DNA of 64,000 bases from Pleurodeles waltl (GCF_031143425.1 NC_090440.1:336415844-336479843); one strand, 5' to 3'; shown: positions 47,901 to 58,341, numbered from the stretch's first letter. Translations and numbers: made by a program. Notes: generated by a model not told the origin, from the letters alone.

Positions 47901-50900
47901 GACCCGAATGAATGCCCTCCAGGTACGCATTGCTGCGATGAACCTCCCTCTCCACCCCCTGGATGGCATTCAAAAGGGTAGTCTGCCCAACAATGAGCGT
48001 TCGGAGGAGGTCAATGACCTCCTCACTGAGGGCAGCGGGGGTAACAGGGGCAGGGCCTGAGGTGCCTGGGGCGAAGGAGATGCCCGGCTTCCTGGCAGAG
48101 CGGGCACGGGGCGAACGCGGAGGGGCTGCTGGGAGGGCGGAGATGGTGCGCTGGGTGGCGGCTGTACCTGTAATGGCGGGGGGCACGGATGGTGCCACCC
48201 CCGCAAGGGAGCCCCCTTCCGAGGACGTGTCCGTGTCGCTGCAGGCTCCAGTCGTCCCCGTCGTGGAGCTCCCCTCGCCCTCCGTCTCACTGGTCCAGTC
48301 TGACTCTGTGGCATGGCCCTCCTGGGCCATGTGAGATGCAGCTCCCTCCTGCCCCGATGCCACTTCTCCTCCGCCTGATGATGCTGATGCACACAAGCAC
48401 AGAAAGACAAACAAAAAGGGGGGGGGAGAGAGAAATAAAGGGATATTGAGTACATGGATCTCCGGTACAGTTAGCGGACATGACAGACACAGATGCCCCC
48501 TGCACTAAGTTGCGCACTTGGGGTACGCTACGCATTCCGTGGAACATGCCCTACACGCCTAGAGTTGACAACTGCACCCATGGATGACACGGCCCAGGGA
48601 TGGCTGTACTGACAAACTACTGAGGGTGGTGGCTGGGGACACAGGGGCTTACGGGGGTGCCCAGCCTACAGATATCGCCCTGGCCTAGGGGGACCCCCAG
48701 CCCTCCTCCCCCACCCAGACACCTCCACTGCGCGACAACAGAGTAGATAATGCTTGTACTCACCCCCTTGTGTCTGCTGTGCTGCCCTCACGCGCCCATC
48801 CAAATCAGGGTAGGCCACCGCCAGGATCCGGAACATCAGGGGGCTCAGTTGACGGCAGGCACCCCGCCTACGTTGGGAGGCCATCCCCAGCAGAGACTCG
48901 GCGGTCTTCTTGGTCCCGCGGCGGATGTCCTCCCACCTCTTGCGGCAGTGGGTGCCCCGTCGATGGTGGACCCCCAGGGCCCGGACTTCCTTGGCGATGG
49001 CACGCCAAATCCCGATCTTCTCATGGGCGCGGACCTATGTGACACGTACAGGGAGGGAGAAATACCACGTTCAAGTTACTCAGCATTTTCCTTTCCAGTG
49101 GCCCAACGCCCCCCATCCCCGCCAGGCCCCCCGCCAGGCCCCCCGCCATGCCCAACATGCCCCCCATCCCCGCCAGGCCCCCCGCCAGGCCCCCCGCCAT
49201 GCCCAACATGCCCCCCATCCCCGCCAGGCCCCCCGCCAGGCCCCCCGCCATGCCCAACATGCCCCCCATCCCCGCCAGGCCCCCCGCCATGCCCAACATG
49301 CCCCCCATCCCCCCAGGCCCCCCGCCAGGCCCCCCGCCAGGCCCCCCGCCATGCCCAACATGCCCCCCATCCCCGCCAGGCCGCCCGCCAGGCCCAACAT
49401 GCCCCCCATCCCCGCCAGGCCCCCCGCCAGCCCCAACATGCCCCCCATCCCCGCCAGGCCCCCCGCCAGCCCCAACATGCCCCCCATCCCCGCCAGGCCC
49501 CCCGCCAGGCCCCCCGCCATGCCCAACATGCCCCCCATCCCCGCCAGGCCCCCCGCCAGCCCCAACATGCCCCCCATCCCCGCCAGGCCCCCCGCCAGGC
49601 CCCCCGCCATGCCCAACATGCCCCCCATCCCCGCCAGGCCCCCCGCCAGGCCCAACATGCCCCCCATCCCCGCCAGGCCCCCCGCCAGCCCCAACATGCC
49701 CCCCATCCCCGCCAGGCCCCCAAGCCAGCCAGTGGCCCCAAATCCATATTGAATTAAACTCACTTGTTGGTCTGGAGGACCGTAGAGTAGCGCATACTGG
49801 GGGAGGACCCCATCCACAAGTTTCTCCAACTCCTCTCCAGTGAAGGCAGGGGCCCTTTCCCCAGTCGCAGCAGCCATTGTCCCTTCCAGACCGAGGTCAC
49901 AGCAACACTTGCAGTATAGGTCCTCTCCTGTGAAAGTTTAAGTCGCAAGTGGATAAGTAGATAGAAAATGGCAGTCACGTCCGCGGCGGTGCGTACCGCG
50001 GCGGTGCGTCCCGCCACCGCCGGCGCCCTTCGCCATTGGCTCCTGAAACCCATAGGCTTCAATGTTAACCAATGCGGCTTCGCGCCGCGGTCTTCGCCCG
50101 CCGCCCGCCGCGGTGTGCCACGCCAGCGCATTGACCTCACATCCCATTGTCACACTTCACAGGTCAGGCAGCCGCCATTTCCAGGGCCCACATGGCTCAA
50201 TTTCAACTGCGTCACACAGGCCTAGGACTTGCATAGCCACTCAGACACGGCATTCACTGCATAGAGAATCGTTTACTGTGCTAGCTGTGAGTACGTACCT
50301 GTGGGTTGCCTGACTGTGTGCTCCATGTTGTCCTTCCTAGGCACCGTCCGCTGGGTTGGGCGAGGAGACGGATGAATCCTCCCGTGTACCGACCGCTGGT
50401 GGACCTGTCGACAATGGAAGAACGCCACATTATCCTGACCTACCGTCTTAACCGTGCCACTATCCATGAACTGTGTGCCCAGCTGGAGCCCGACCTGATG
50501 TCCCCCATCCGCCAACCCACAGGGATTCCCCCTCTGGTGCAGGTCATTTCAGTACTACATTTCTTGGCAAGTGGGTCATTTCAGACAACCGTGGGAATTG
50601 CTTCCGGGATGTCTCAGCCCATGTTTTCGAAGGTGTTATCCAGAGTGTTGTCTGCCCTGATGAAATCCGTGAGGAACTACATCATTTTCCCTGAGGTGGG
50701 CGAATTGGCTACAGTGAAGGGTGATTTCTACGCCCTTGGACATATTCCCAACGTAATTGGTGCCATTGATGGGTCCCATGTGGCTTTGGTTCCCCCAAGA
50801 GACAGGGAGCAGGTGTACAGGAACAGAAAAAGTTACCATTCAATGAACATCCAGGTGGTGTGTTTGGCTGACCAGTACATCTCGCATGTAAATGCCAAAT

Positions 50901-51376
50901 TCCCAGGGTCAGTGCATGACGCCTACATCCTCAGGAATAGCAGCATCCCTTACGTGATGGAACAGCTACAGAGACACCGTGTATGGCTAGTGGGGGACTC
51001 TGGGTACCCCAACCTGTCGTGGCTACTGACCCCAGTAAGGAATCCCCGGACCAGGGCAGAGGAACGGTACAATGAGGCCCATGGGCGTACTAGGAGGGTG
51101 ATCGAACGCACCTTTGGCCTCCTAAAGGCCAGGTTTAGGTGCCTGCATATGACCGGTGGATCCCTAATGTACTCACCTAAGAAGGTGTGTCACATCATCG
51201 TGGCCTGCTGCATGCTTCACAACCTGGCTTTGCGCCGCCAGGTGCCTTTCCTGCAGGAGGATGGTCGAGACGGTGGTGTTGTGGCAGCGGTGGAACCTGA
51301 GGAGAGTGACGAGGAGGAAGACGACGGGGCTGAAACAGACAACAGGGACAGAATCATTGAACAGTACTTCCAATAG
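44918..51376 (+). CDS. HARBI1-like DDE transposase, 372 aa, two exons
   Basis: This is the endonuclease that cuts and pastes the element. Exon 1 (44918-45000) encodes MEPELQVIPALLFLL... and ends CATCG|GTGAGT. Exon 2 (50341-51376) follows the acceptor TCCTTCCTAG and continues in frame (H-R-HRPLGWARRRMNPP). The total is 1119 nt, a multiple of three. The catalytic triad of the RNase H-like fold is present: D171 (IGAIDGSHV), D247 (LVGDSGYP) and E283 (RRVIERTFGLL). The conserved GSVHDAYIL and CCMLHNLAL blocks are also there, followed by an acidic tail ending IIEQYFQ. The 5340-bp intron holds the SANT gene on the other strand. A shorter product could start at ATG 50372 if exon 1 is not used. The splice model is mine; the family is clear. 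Confidence 0.88.
45001..45703. other. Transposase intron, left part, with a 64-bp class repeat
   Basis: A CA-rich start (45046-45090) and an A-rich stretch with AATAAATAAATAAA (about 45205) are followed, at 45430-45620, by three copies of a unit carrying 'ccactgggccatcctgggg', 'agagcaaag(c)c' and 'acagtccatacagt'. No gene is assigned. Confidence 0.5.
45709..46697. repeat. Minisatellite with AAB higher-order structure, 29/30-bp units
   Basis: About 34 units of two types alternate. A (29 bp) contains CAGCGGTTCTTGCCTTGAAG and B (30 bp) contains CAGCGGTTCTTGAGACGGCG; both end GGCCCAGTT. After an initial A'B', seven AAB triplets (88 bp each) run almost without mismatch, then AAAA BB AAB AB. It lies in the transposase intron and directly downstream of the - strand SANT gene's stop (46762), so it may form that gene's 3' UTR. 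Confidence 0.95.
46762..49877 (-). CDS. Myb/SANT-like protein A, 668 aa, three exons
   Basis: A presumed DNA-binding partner of the transposase. Exon 1 is 49877-49764 (ATG; MAAATGERAPAFTGEELEKL; donor CAA|GTGAGT). Exon 2 is 49034-48764 (acceptor CACATAG; donor GGG|GTGAGT). Exon 3 is 48383-46762 (acceptor GTGCATCAG). The sum is 2007 nt, in frame throughout. Residues about 12-100 form a Myb/SANT-like domain with GIWRAIAKEVRALG and HCRKRWEDIRRG. An acidic Ser/Thr-rich linker follows. A predicted helical/coiled segment comes next (LLRTLIVGQTTLLNAIQGVE), and then a long Pro/Ser/Thr-rich tail with basic clusters (KRSRRRKGRRR), likely nuclear-localising. The whole gene lies antisense in the transposase intron. 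Exon joins are by eye. Confidence 0.8.
49103..49735. repeat. GC-rich minisatellite in intron 1 of SANT gene A
   Basis: Units combine ATCCCCGCCAGGCC, zero to two CCCCGCCAGGCC blocks, and CCCCGCC(A)...CCCAACATGCCCCCC, about 14 in all. Periods are multiples of three, so several frames on both strands stay open; these are not taken as genes. The transcript strand (-) would be G-rich with runs of four to six G. Confidence 0.9.
49878..50340 (-). promoter_or_regulatory. CpG-dense presumed promoter of SANT gene A
   Basis: The first 240 bp upstream of the ATG at 49877 hold a CpG cluster at 49978-50115, including two copies of CGCGGCGGTGCGT and several CCGCCG runs. CpG density here contrasts with the rest of the window. 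It also forms the end of the transposase intron, with a pyrimidine-rich acceptor at 50320-50340. Promoter function is inferred from position and composition. Confidence 0.45.
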
Positions 51377-51884
51377 GACACAGGTAACATTTCAAAGATA
51401 ATTTAGTAAATGTTAACTACTCTGCAGCATCTCTGCTGCCTGTCTATTTGCCCCAGTGTATGATGACTGAGTTTTGGCTTTTCCCTCCCTATTTCAGATC
51501 TGGGGTCCCCACTACGAGTCCTGTGCTTCGTTTCCCCTTGGACTACAGCTTTGTGGCAGCTGTTTGTTGACTTCACCATGTACAAGGACATATTTGCACT
51601 GTCATGTCAATTACAATCTATTGAAATCACAGCCAGACTCCTGATATTTTGGTGCAAAATAGGTGTTTTTTGAAGTGCTCAAAATGGGATGGGTGGTTTC
51701 AAGTGGGTGGGGGCTATGGTGAAGGAATGTCCATGGCAGAGTCCAGAGTAACAGTCACACAGGTGCATTGTCCAGAGGCCTGTGGAGAGATGGAGCATGG
51801 GCAGTTCAAGGATGGACAGGGTGACAATGTGGTACAGTGGGATGACATCAGGTGGTATCCATTGCTGGCGGGGGTCTTGACATC
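51377..51884. other. Spacer between converging transposase and SANT gene B
   Basis: Non-coding. No canonical AATAAA was seen on either strand, so transcript ends could not be placed. Confidence 0.45.
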
Positions 51885-53472
51885 CTACTCTGTCTTGCGA
51901 GATCTCAGGGCCCTCTTGCGGGGTGGTTCTTCTCCTGCAGGAGGTGGGGGTCTGGTGGGCTGCTGCTGTGCGGGGGCCTCCTGTCCACTAGCGCCGGCGG
52001 AGGTGGATGGCTGTTCTTGGTCCAGGCTAGTGGCAGGGGCCCTTGGGTGTTGTTCAGTGTCCGCCCTGCTGTTTACGAGGTCCTGCAGCAGCCCTACCAT
52101 GGTAACCAGGGTGGTGTTGATGGCTCTGATGTCCTCCCTGTACCCCCGATAGTGTTCCTCCTGCAGCACCTGGATCTCCTGGAACCGGGCCAGTACCGTC
52201 GCCATCGTCTCCTGGGAGCGGTTGTATGCTCCCATGATGGTGGTGAGGACCTCGTGGAGAGTGGGTTCCCTGGGCCTCTCCTCCCCCCCCTGTCGCACAG
52301 CTGCCCGCCGAGTTGCCCTGTTTCCCTGGGCCTCTGCCCCCTGGCCGGTGTGCCCACTACCACTGCCCCCAGGTCCCTGTTGTTGTTGGGGTGGTGGGTT
52401 ATCCTGGGTGCCCTGTAGTGGTAGACACACCGCAGATTGACGCGCCCTGGAGACAGAGGCATGGGCCCGCTGGGTGGGAGCTGTGCTGGTGTTCCCAGAG
52501 GGGTTAGGGTCTATAGTGGCCTGTGCCTGTGTGAGGGGAACCGACTGTCCAGAGGTCCCCGATGGTCCGGGCTGGTCATCGGTGTCCAGATCGACAGAGC
52601 TGCTGTCATCGCTGACGGCCTCTTGGGTGGGGGGTGTGGATAATTCTGGCCCCTCCGCCGCGGTGTGTTGACAGTCGGGTCCTGCAGGGGTATAGAGGTA
52701 TGGTTATAGTTTCAATATGTGGCATATGGGTGTATCTGTGGGTTCCCGTGTCCCCAAGTGCTGGCATTCGTGTGTGGGGGCTTTGGTGAGGGTGGCTTGT
52801 GGGGGGGATGTTTATATGCATTGGGCATGCTTTGGTGATGGGTGTCCATGCTTAGTGGACGCATGCAGGCCTAGGTTTTGGGATGTGTGGGTTGTGATGG
52901 TGAGACATTGGCGGGGAATAGGTGTGCTGGGGGTGGGGGTGAGGATGGTGGTGGGGGTGAGGATGGTGGTGGGGGTGAGGGTGGGGGTGAGGATGGGGGT
53001 GGGGGTGAGGGTGGGGTTCGAGGATGGGGGTGAGGGTTGGGGTCTGATTTGGCATGCAGGTGGGGGGGAAGCAGTATTGAAGCTTCAACTTACCAGTATC
53101 CATTCCTCCGCCGACTCCTGCGAGGCCGTCAGGATGCAGGATGTTCAAGACTTCCTCCTCCCATGATGTGAATTGTGGGGGTTGAGGTGGGGGTCCTCCG
53201 CCAGTCTTCTGCACGGCGATGTTGTGCCTGGATACCATGGAACGCACCTTCCCCCGTAGGTCGTTCCATCGCTTCCTGATGTCTTCCCGATTTCTGGGGT
53301 GCTGTCCCACTGCGTTCACCCTGTCGACAATCCTCTGCCATAGCTCCGTCCTCCGGGCAATGCTGGTGTATTGTATCTGTGTGCCGAACAGCTGGGGCTC
53401 TACCCGAACGATTTCCTCCACCATAACCCTGAGTTCTTCGTCTGTGAAGCGGGGTTGTCTTTGGGGTGCCAT
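51885..53472 (-). CDS. Myb/SANT-like protein B, 391 aa, two exons
   Basis: The second presumed DNA-binding partner. Exon 1 is 53472-53094 (ATG; MAPQRQPRFTDEELRVMVEE; donor ACTG|GTAAGT). Exon 2 is 52681-51885 (acceptor CCCCTGCAG). The sum is 1176 nt, in frame with no stop. Residues about 8-85 are a Myb/SANT-like domain of the NAIF1/Harbinger type, with TELWQRIVDRVNAVG and DIRKRWNDLRGKV. An acidic linker follows. A predicted coiled coil comes next (AYNRSQETMATVLARF, then QVLQEEHYRGYREDI), then a Pro/Gln-rich region and a basic C-terminus (RKRALRSRKTE), a plausible nuclear localisation signal. It reads inward from the right terminus and converges on the transposase. Confidence 0.85.
52925..53050. 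repeat. G-rich minisatellite in the SANT gene B intron
   Basis: Repeats of GGGGGTGAGGATGG(T)GG and GGTGGGGGTGAGG, about 15-30 bp period. A continuous frame on - through the intron yields a His/Pro-rich tail; splicing at 53094 is preferred because it rejoins an intact second exon. Confidence 0.85.
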
Positions 53473-54070
53473 GGGGTGGTGTGTATGATGTGTGGGGTGG
53501 AGTATGTGTATTTAAGTGAGTTGAGTGTGGTGGTGTGTGTTGTTTTGTGTGTGGATAGTGTGTGGGTGATGGTGTTGAGTGGCTGTGGCTGTTATGTTTT
53601 GGATGCTGGTGTCTCGCTCTTGTCTTCTTTACGAATTTTTAAGCGTAGGGGTTTGTGGGTGATGTGGGTGGGTGTTTTATATTGTATTGTGTGTGTGGGA
53701 GTGGTGTGTGTATGTGTATCAGGTGTGTGGGATTCAAATCGTCCAATGTGGGTGAGTTTTGTTCGTTTGTGTGTATTCTGACCGCGCCGGTGTGTCCCGC
53801 CAATGGAAAACCGCGATTGAAAGACCGCCGCGTGGATTCGTGGGTCAGAATGGCATGGGCGTATTTCTGTTGGCGTGGCGGTGGAGGTTTGGTCACCTCC
53901 ACCTTTCCGCCGACCGCTGGTCTGGCGGTCTGTTGTGGCGGTCGGATTTTCGGAGGTTTGCCTTCTGCGGGTCAGAATGACCGTGGCGGGTTTCCGCGAC
54001 CGCGGCGGGATTATGGAGGATTTCTGACCGGCAGTAGGCGCCTTTTACCGCCGAGGTCAGAATGACCACC
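53473..54070 (-). promoter_or_regulatory. Right terminus: TIR, ATTCTGACC boxes, presumed SANT B promoter
   Basis: GT-rich DNA (53500-53730) is followed by repeated motifs: ATTCTGACC at 53775-53783 and GGTCAGAAT at 53843-53851, 53970-53978 and 54055-54063. The last two extend to the palindrome-like GGTCAGAATGACC. The same boxes occur at the left terminus and in the MITE at 1-219. Confidence 0.55.
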
Positions 54071-54394
54071 TATGACTCTAATCATTGTCATACTGGAAAC
54101 ATGGATAACTTAAGCATGGACTAAATAACTAGGCCTCAAGATGTCTGGTTATTTGTGAAGGAATCAAGAAGGATTAATACAACTTTTCAATAAACATCTC
54201 AATGGAATGTTACACATGGATTAGAAACATTTACAGAATTAGAATTACATTTTCAAATTCAAGCATAGTCTTTTGCATAAGAACAAGAAAATAATTTGAA
54301 TGAATTCTATACCACCATAGGAATTGTTCGTAAGGGACTTATTATGCACATACAATACAACATATAGAATACTAGCACTTTAGTTTCTTAGAAT
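54071..54394. other. Flank between Harbinger C and the satellite
   Basis: AT-rich sequence starting with the right TAT target copy. Nothing is recognised. Confidence 0.35.
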
Positions 54395-55350
54395 GCAGGA
54401 ACATGAATTGCGCACATTGCGGATTTCCACAAGAATTTGTAAATGCCATGAAATGGTTGTGCACAATGAATAACATGAGTTAGGCACAAGAACTGAATCG
54501 CGCGATTTGCTGATTCGAAGGCCACGAAGTAAATGCCATGCAATGGTAGCGCACAATGAACATCATGAGTTACGCACAAGAAATGAATCGGGCTTCTTGC
54601 CGATTCGAATACCACGAAATGGTAGCGCACGATGAATAACATGAGTTCAGCACAAGAAATGAATTGCGCGTCTTGCCTATTCAAATGTCACCACGTAAAT
54701 GCCAGGAAATTGTAACACACAATGAATATCATGAATTAAGCACAAGAAATAATTGCGCGTTTTGCCGATTCGAATGTCACCACGCAAATGCCAGGAAATG
54801 GTAACACACAATGAATATCCTGAATTAAGCACAAGAAATGAATTGCGTGTTTTGCCGATTCGAATGCTACCTTGCGAATGCCATGAAATGGTAGCGCACA
54901 CTACATATTCATGAATTAAGCACAGGGAATGAATTGCGCATCTTGCCGATTCGAAGGCCACCATGTGAATGCCATGAAATGGTAGCGCACAATGAATAAC
55001 ATGAATTAAGCGCAAAAAAAGATTCACGCGTCTTGCCGATTCGAATGCCACCATGTGAATGCCATGAAATGGTAGCGCACCATGAACAACATGAATTGAG
55101 CACAAGAAATGAATTGCGGGTCTTGCCGATTCGAATGCTACCTTGTAAATGCCATGAAATGGTAGCGAACAATGACTAACACGGATTAAGCACAAGAAAT
55201 GAATTGCGCGACTTGCCGATTCAAATGCTACCTTGTAAATGCCATAAAATGGTAGTGCACAATGAACATCAAGAGTTGTACACGAGCAAAGAATCGCGTG
55301 TCTTGCTGATTCGACTGTCAGCATGTAAATGCCATGAAACACCAAACGCA
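54395..55350. repeat. 90-bp tandem satellite, about 11 units
   Basis: Each unit contains 'AAATGCCATGAAATGGTAGC' or a close variant, then 'gcacaatgaa(t)a(a/t)c', 'atgagtt(a)(a/g)gcacaagaaatg', 'aattgcgcg(t)cttgccgattcgaat'. Unit starts fall near 54440, 54531, 54612 (shortened), 54700, 54787, 54878, 54968, 55058, 55148, 55237 and 55327. Because 90 is a multiple of three, the - strand stays open for 228 codons (54677-55363) with a 30-residue repeat. I do not call this a gene. Confidence 0.9.
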
Positions 55351-55890
55351 CGTTAACACGCACAAGAGCAAAAGTGTTTTATCATGCAAATTAGGCCCAA
55401 GAACTAGAAAGCCTTCGAGAACGGGATCGGGGGCCCAGCCCGACCTCCGTCTTACCGCCCTGATCAAGGATCACCGACAAAGTGAAAAGGGCAAGGCCTG
55501 GAAGATCAAAGTAGGCCTCCGGAACAGGAGTTCAGGAAGTTGCTGCTGCTCTGCACCAGGACCTCTGAATAGTGAGCACGTGGAGCTCGGCTGGCTCCCT
55601 TATATAGAGTCTTGGCCCAGCCCACAAACCACACCCAGGCATGCTGCAGGGAAAGCTTCTGGAAGGCCCTGGAAAGGGACCACAACCTTACACACTCTGA
55701 AAGCCTGCAGCAATACAATGCAAATGAACAGTATTTATAAGCACCTTGAAAATAAGTCTTCAGGATTAAACTATGCAATGCAAAAGGTTAGACAACAGCA
55801 TATCACCACAATGCATAAATTATGTTATCTTGAAAGTGCTGGGTTTTTGCATTCTAGTCGCCCATAGAGCGCGCACTTCCCTGATGTTGA
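55351..55890. other. Unclassified sequence
   Basis: No domain or repeat family is recognised. An ORF on + (55334-55867) has no recognisable features. Confidence 0.35.
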
Positions 55891-58341
55891 CACTGCCAAA
55901 CTAGTTCTCTGGGGTCTTCCCTGCAGCTACCAGAGCTGCAAACCCACAGACAGGCTTCTGCCCTCCGGGGTCTGGGCAGCCCAGTCCCAGGTAGGCAGAA
56001 AAAAGAATTTCCTCTGAGTGAGGGTGTTACACCCTCTCCCTTTGGAGATAGGTGTTAAGGGCTGGGGAGGAGTAACCTCCCCCTGCCTCTGGAAATGCTT
56101 TGAAGGGCACAGATGATGCCCTCCTTCCATAAGCCAGTCTACACCGGTTCAGGGATCCCCCAACCCCTGCTCTGGCGTGAAACTCGACAAAGGAAAGGGG
56201 AGTAACCACTCCCCTGTCCATCACCACCCCAGGGGTGGTGTCCAGAGCTCCTCCAGTGTGTCCCAGACCTCTGCCATCTTGAATCCAGAGGTGTGAGGGC
56301 ACAGTGGAGGCCTCTGAGTGGCCAGTGCCAGCAGGTGACTTCAGAAACCACTCCTGATAGGTGCTTACTTGACCAGGTGGCCAATCCTCCTCTGAGGGCT
56401 ATTTAGGGTCTTTCTTGTGGGCTTCTCTTCAGATAACGAATGCAAGAGCTCACCAGAATTACTCTGCATCTCCCTCTTCGATTTCTGCCAAGGATCGACC
56501 ACTGACTGCTCCAGGATGCCTGCAAAACTGCAACAAAGTAGCGAGAAGATTACCAGCGACAGTGTAGCGCCTAATCCTGCCGGCTTTCTTGGCTGTTTCC
56601 TGGTGGTGCATGCTCTAGGGCAGACGTCTCCAAACGTTTTAACGCCGCGCCCCCCCAGCTGAAAAATAAAAAACATTGGGCCCCTTCCTCAGAATTTTGC
56701 ACAATTATTGTATAAAGATGGCAATGTTTAAATATGTCTAGACCTATTTAAACATTGTAGTTAAGTACTGTTATCTTGTTAAAGATGCAATAACATGCTT
56801 CTGCTTAAAACAAAGGCCTGTTATGTGTGTAATGCTTCTTTTTGGCAAAGTCTGGCGCCCCTGTGATCACTTGAGGCCCCCCTAGGGGGGCCAGCCCCCC
56901 AGTTTGAAGACCTCTGCTCTAGGGGCTGTCTGCCTTCACCCTGCACTGGAAGCCAAGAAGAAATCTCCCGTGGATTGACGGAATCTTCCCCCTGCTAACG
57001 CAGGCACCAAACCTCTGCTTCACCCGTCCTCTGGGTCCCCTCTCATCTTGATGAGCGTGGTCCCTGGAACACAGGAGCTGGATCCAAGTGACCCGACAGT
57101 CCAGTGGTCCATCTGTCCAAATTTGGTGGAGGTAAGTCCTTGCCTCCCCACGCCAGACAGTAATCCTACAGCTGCAAGGGCTTCTGTCCACTTTTGCAAG
57201 TAATCCTTCATGCACAGAACAGCCCAGTTCCCCAGCACTCCGTCCTGCTTTGCTCAACTCACTGAGTTGAACACTGGCTTCGTGGGACCCTCTTTAGTAG
57301 TGTTGAGATGACTGCCATGCTCAGTTTTCTTTAACCCATGTTCAAGTACTTCTGTGGGTGCTGCCTGCTTCTTCATGGGCTCTCTGTGTTGCTGAGCGCC
57401 CCCTCTGTCTCCTCTTCCAAGTGGCAATCTCCTGGTTCTTCTTGGGCCCGGGCAGCACCCCTTTTCTTTAACCCCAACCTTTGCAGCTAGCAAGGCTTTT
57501 TTGCAGGATTTCTGCATGGAAACAACTCTGCTTCCTACAGGACGCCGTGGGACATCTTCTGTGCAAAGGAGACGTTCCTGGCATCTTCTGTTGTTGCAGA
57601 ATCTTCAGCTTCTTCCACCCAGAGGCAGCCATTTTGCACCTTCATCCAGGGTTTAGTGGGCTCCTGCCCCCCTGGACACTTTTGTGACTCTTGTACTTGG
57701 TCCCCTTCCTTTGCAGGTCCTCAGGTCCAGGAATCCGTCTTCAGTGCTTTGCAGTCGGTTGTGGTCTTTGCAGAATCTCCTATCACGACTAGTGTGTTTC
57801 TGAGGAAGTAGGGTAACTTTACTCCTACTTTTCAGGGTCTTGGGGTGGGGTATCTTGGACCCCCTTAGTGTTTTCTTACACTCCCAGCGACCCTCTACAA
57901 ACTACACTAGGTCTGGGGTCCCTAAGTGGTTTGCATTCTACTTTCTTTGCATATGGTTTGTGTTGCCCCTAGGCCTTTTGCATCCTATTGTATTCTACAG
58001 TGTTTGCACTACTTTTCTAACTGTTTACATACCTGATTTTGGTTTGTGTGTATATATTGTGTATTTTACTTACCTCCTAAGGGAGTATATCCTCTGAGAT
58101 ATTTTGTCACTAAATAAAGTACTCTGAGTATTGTGATTCTTATGATATAGTGCTATATGATATAAGTGGTATAGTAGGAGCTTTGCATGTCTCCTAGTTT
58201 AGTCTAAGCTGCTCTGCTATAGCTACCTCTATCAGCCTAAGCTGCTAGAACACTACTAATCTACTAATAAGGGATACCTGAACCGGACACAAGGTGTAAG
58301 TACCACCAGGGACCCACTATAAGCGAGGTCAGCCTCCTACA
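55891..58341 (+). mobile_element. Long LTR, family 3, copy 1 (with hAT MITE)
   Basis: It ends CAGCCTCCTACA at 58341 and carries an AATAAA near 58113. The complement matches the copy starting TGTAGGAGGCTGG at 60941: for example the 'ccaaatttggtggaggtaag' region (57117-57136) against 63071-63095, and the 'accccaggggtggtg' region (56225-56240) against 63680-63700. Orientation is inferred from the poly(A) signal. The left boundary is uncertain. No coding region is present. Confidence 0.6.
56621..56916. mobile_element. hAT-type non-autonomous element, 296 bp
   Basis: Imperfect terminal inverted repeats CAGACGTCTCCAAACG and the complement of GTTTGAAGACCTCTG are flanked by an exact 8-bp duplication CTCTAGGG (56613-56620 and 56917-56924). 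An 8-bp duplication with CAG...CTG ends is diagnostic of hAT elements. Confidence 0.92.

Larger units (their letters stand above)
44590..54070. mobile_element. Intact three-gene Harbinger element C, 9481 bp
   Basis: The terminal inverted repeats start GGCCCTCATTCTGACC on the left and GGTGGTCATTCTGACC on the right (complement), followed by CGGCGG-rich subterminal DNA. TAT flanks both ends (44587-44589 and 54071-54073). It contains a two-exon DDE transposase (+), a three-exon SANT-like gene on - inside the transposase intron, and a two-exon SANT-like gene on - at the right. All three are uninterrupted after manual splicing. Three internal tandem repeats lie in intronic sequence. CpGs are abundant, unlike the decayed elements nearby. 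Intact coding suggests a young, possibly autonomous copy. Confidence 0.88.

Noticed and set aside
46727..48455. ORFs on + and in other - frames opposite SANT gene A exon 3
   Set aside because: They overlap the long, spliced - frame that continues from a SANT domain; no domain of their own.
49076..49877. Long ORFs on both strands through the GC minisatellite (Gly/Leu/Met-rich or Pro/Arg-rich proteins)
   Set aside because: The repeat period is a multiple of three so most frames stay open. The stretch is an intron between two well-defined exons of SANT gene A.
50306..50371. N-terminal extension of the transposase from a TTG codon
   Set aside because: Not an ATG, and it spans a good splice acceptor at 50340; exon 1 at 44918-45000 explains the N-terminus.
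52852..53093. His/Pro-rich C-terminal extension of SANT protein B
   Set aside because: It is intronic minisatellite; splicing at 53094 rejoins an in-frame second exon with a coiled coil.
54677..55363. 228-aa protein of 30-residue repeats
   Set aside because: Coincides exactly with the 90-bp satellite; not credited as a gene without transcript or codon evidence.
55334..55867. 177-aa ORF on +
   Set aside because: Starts inside the satellite and has no domain or splice support.
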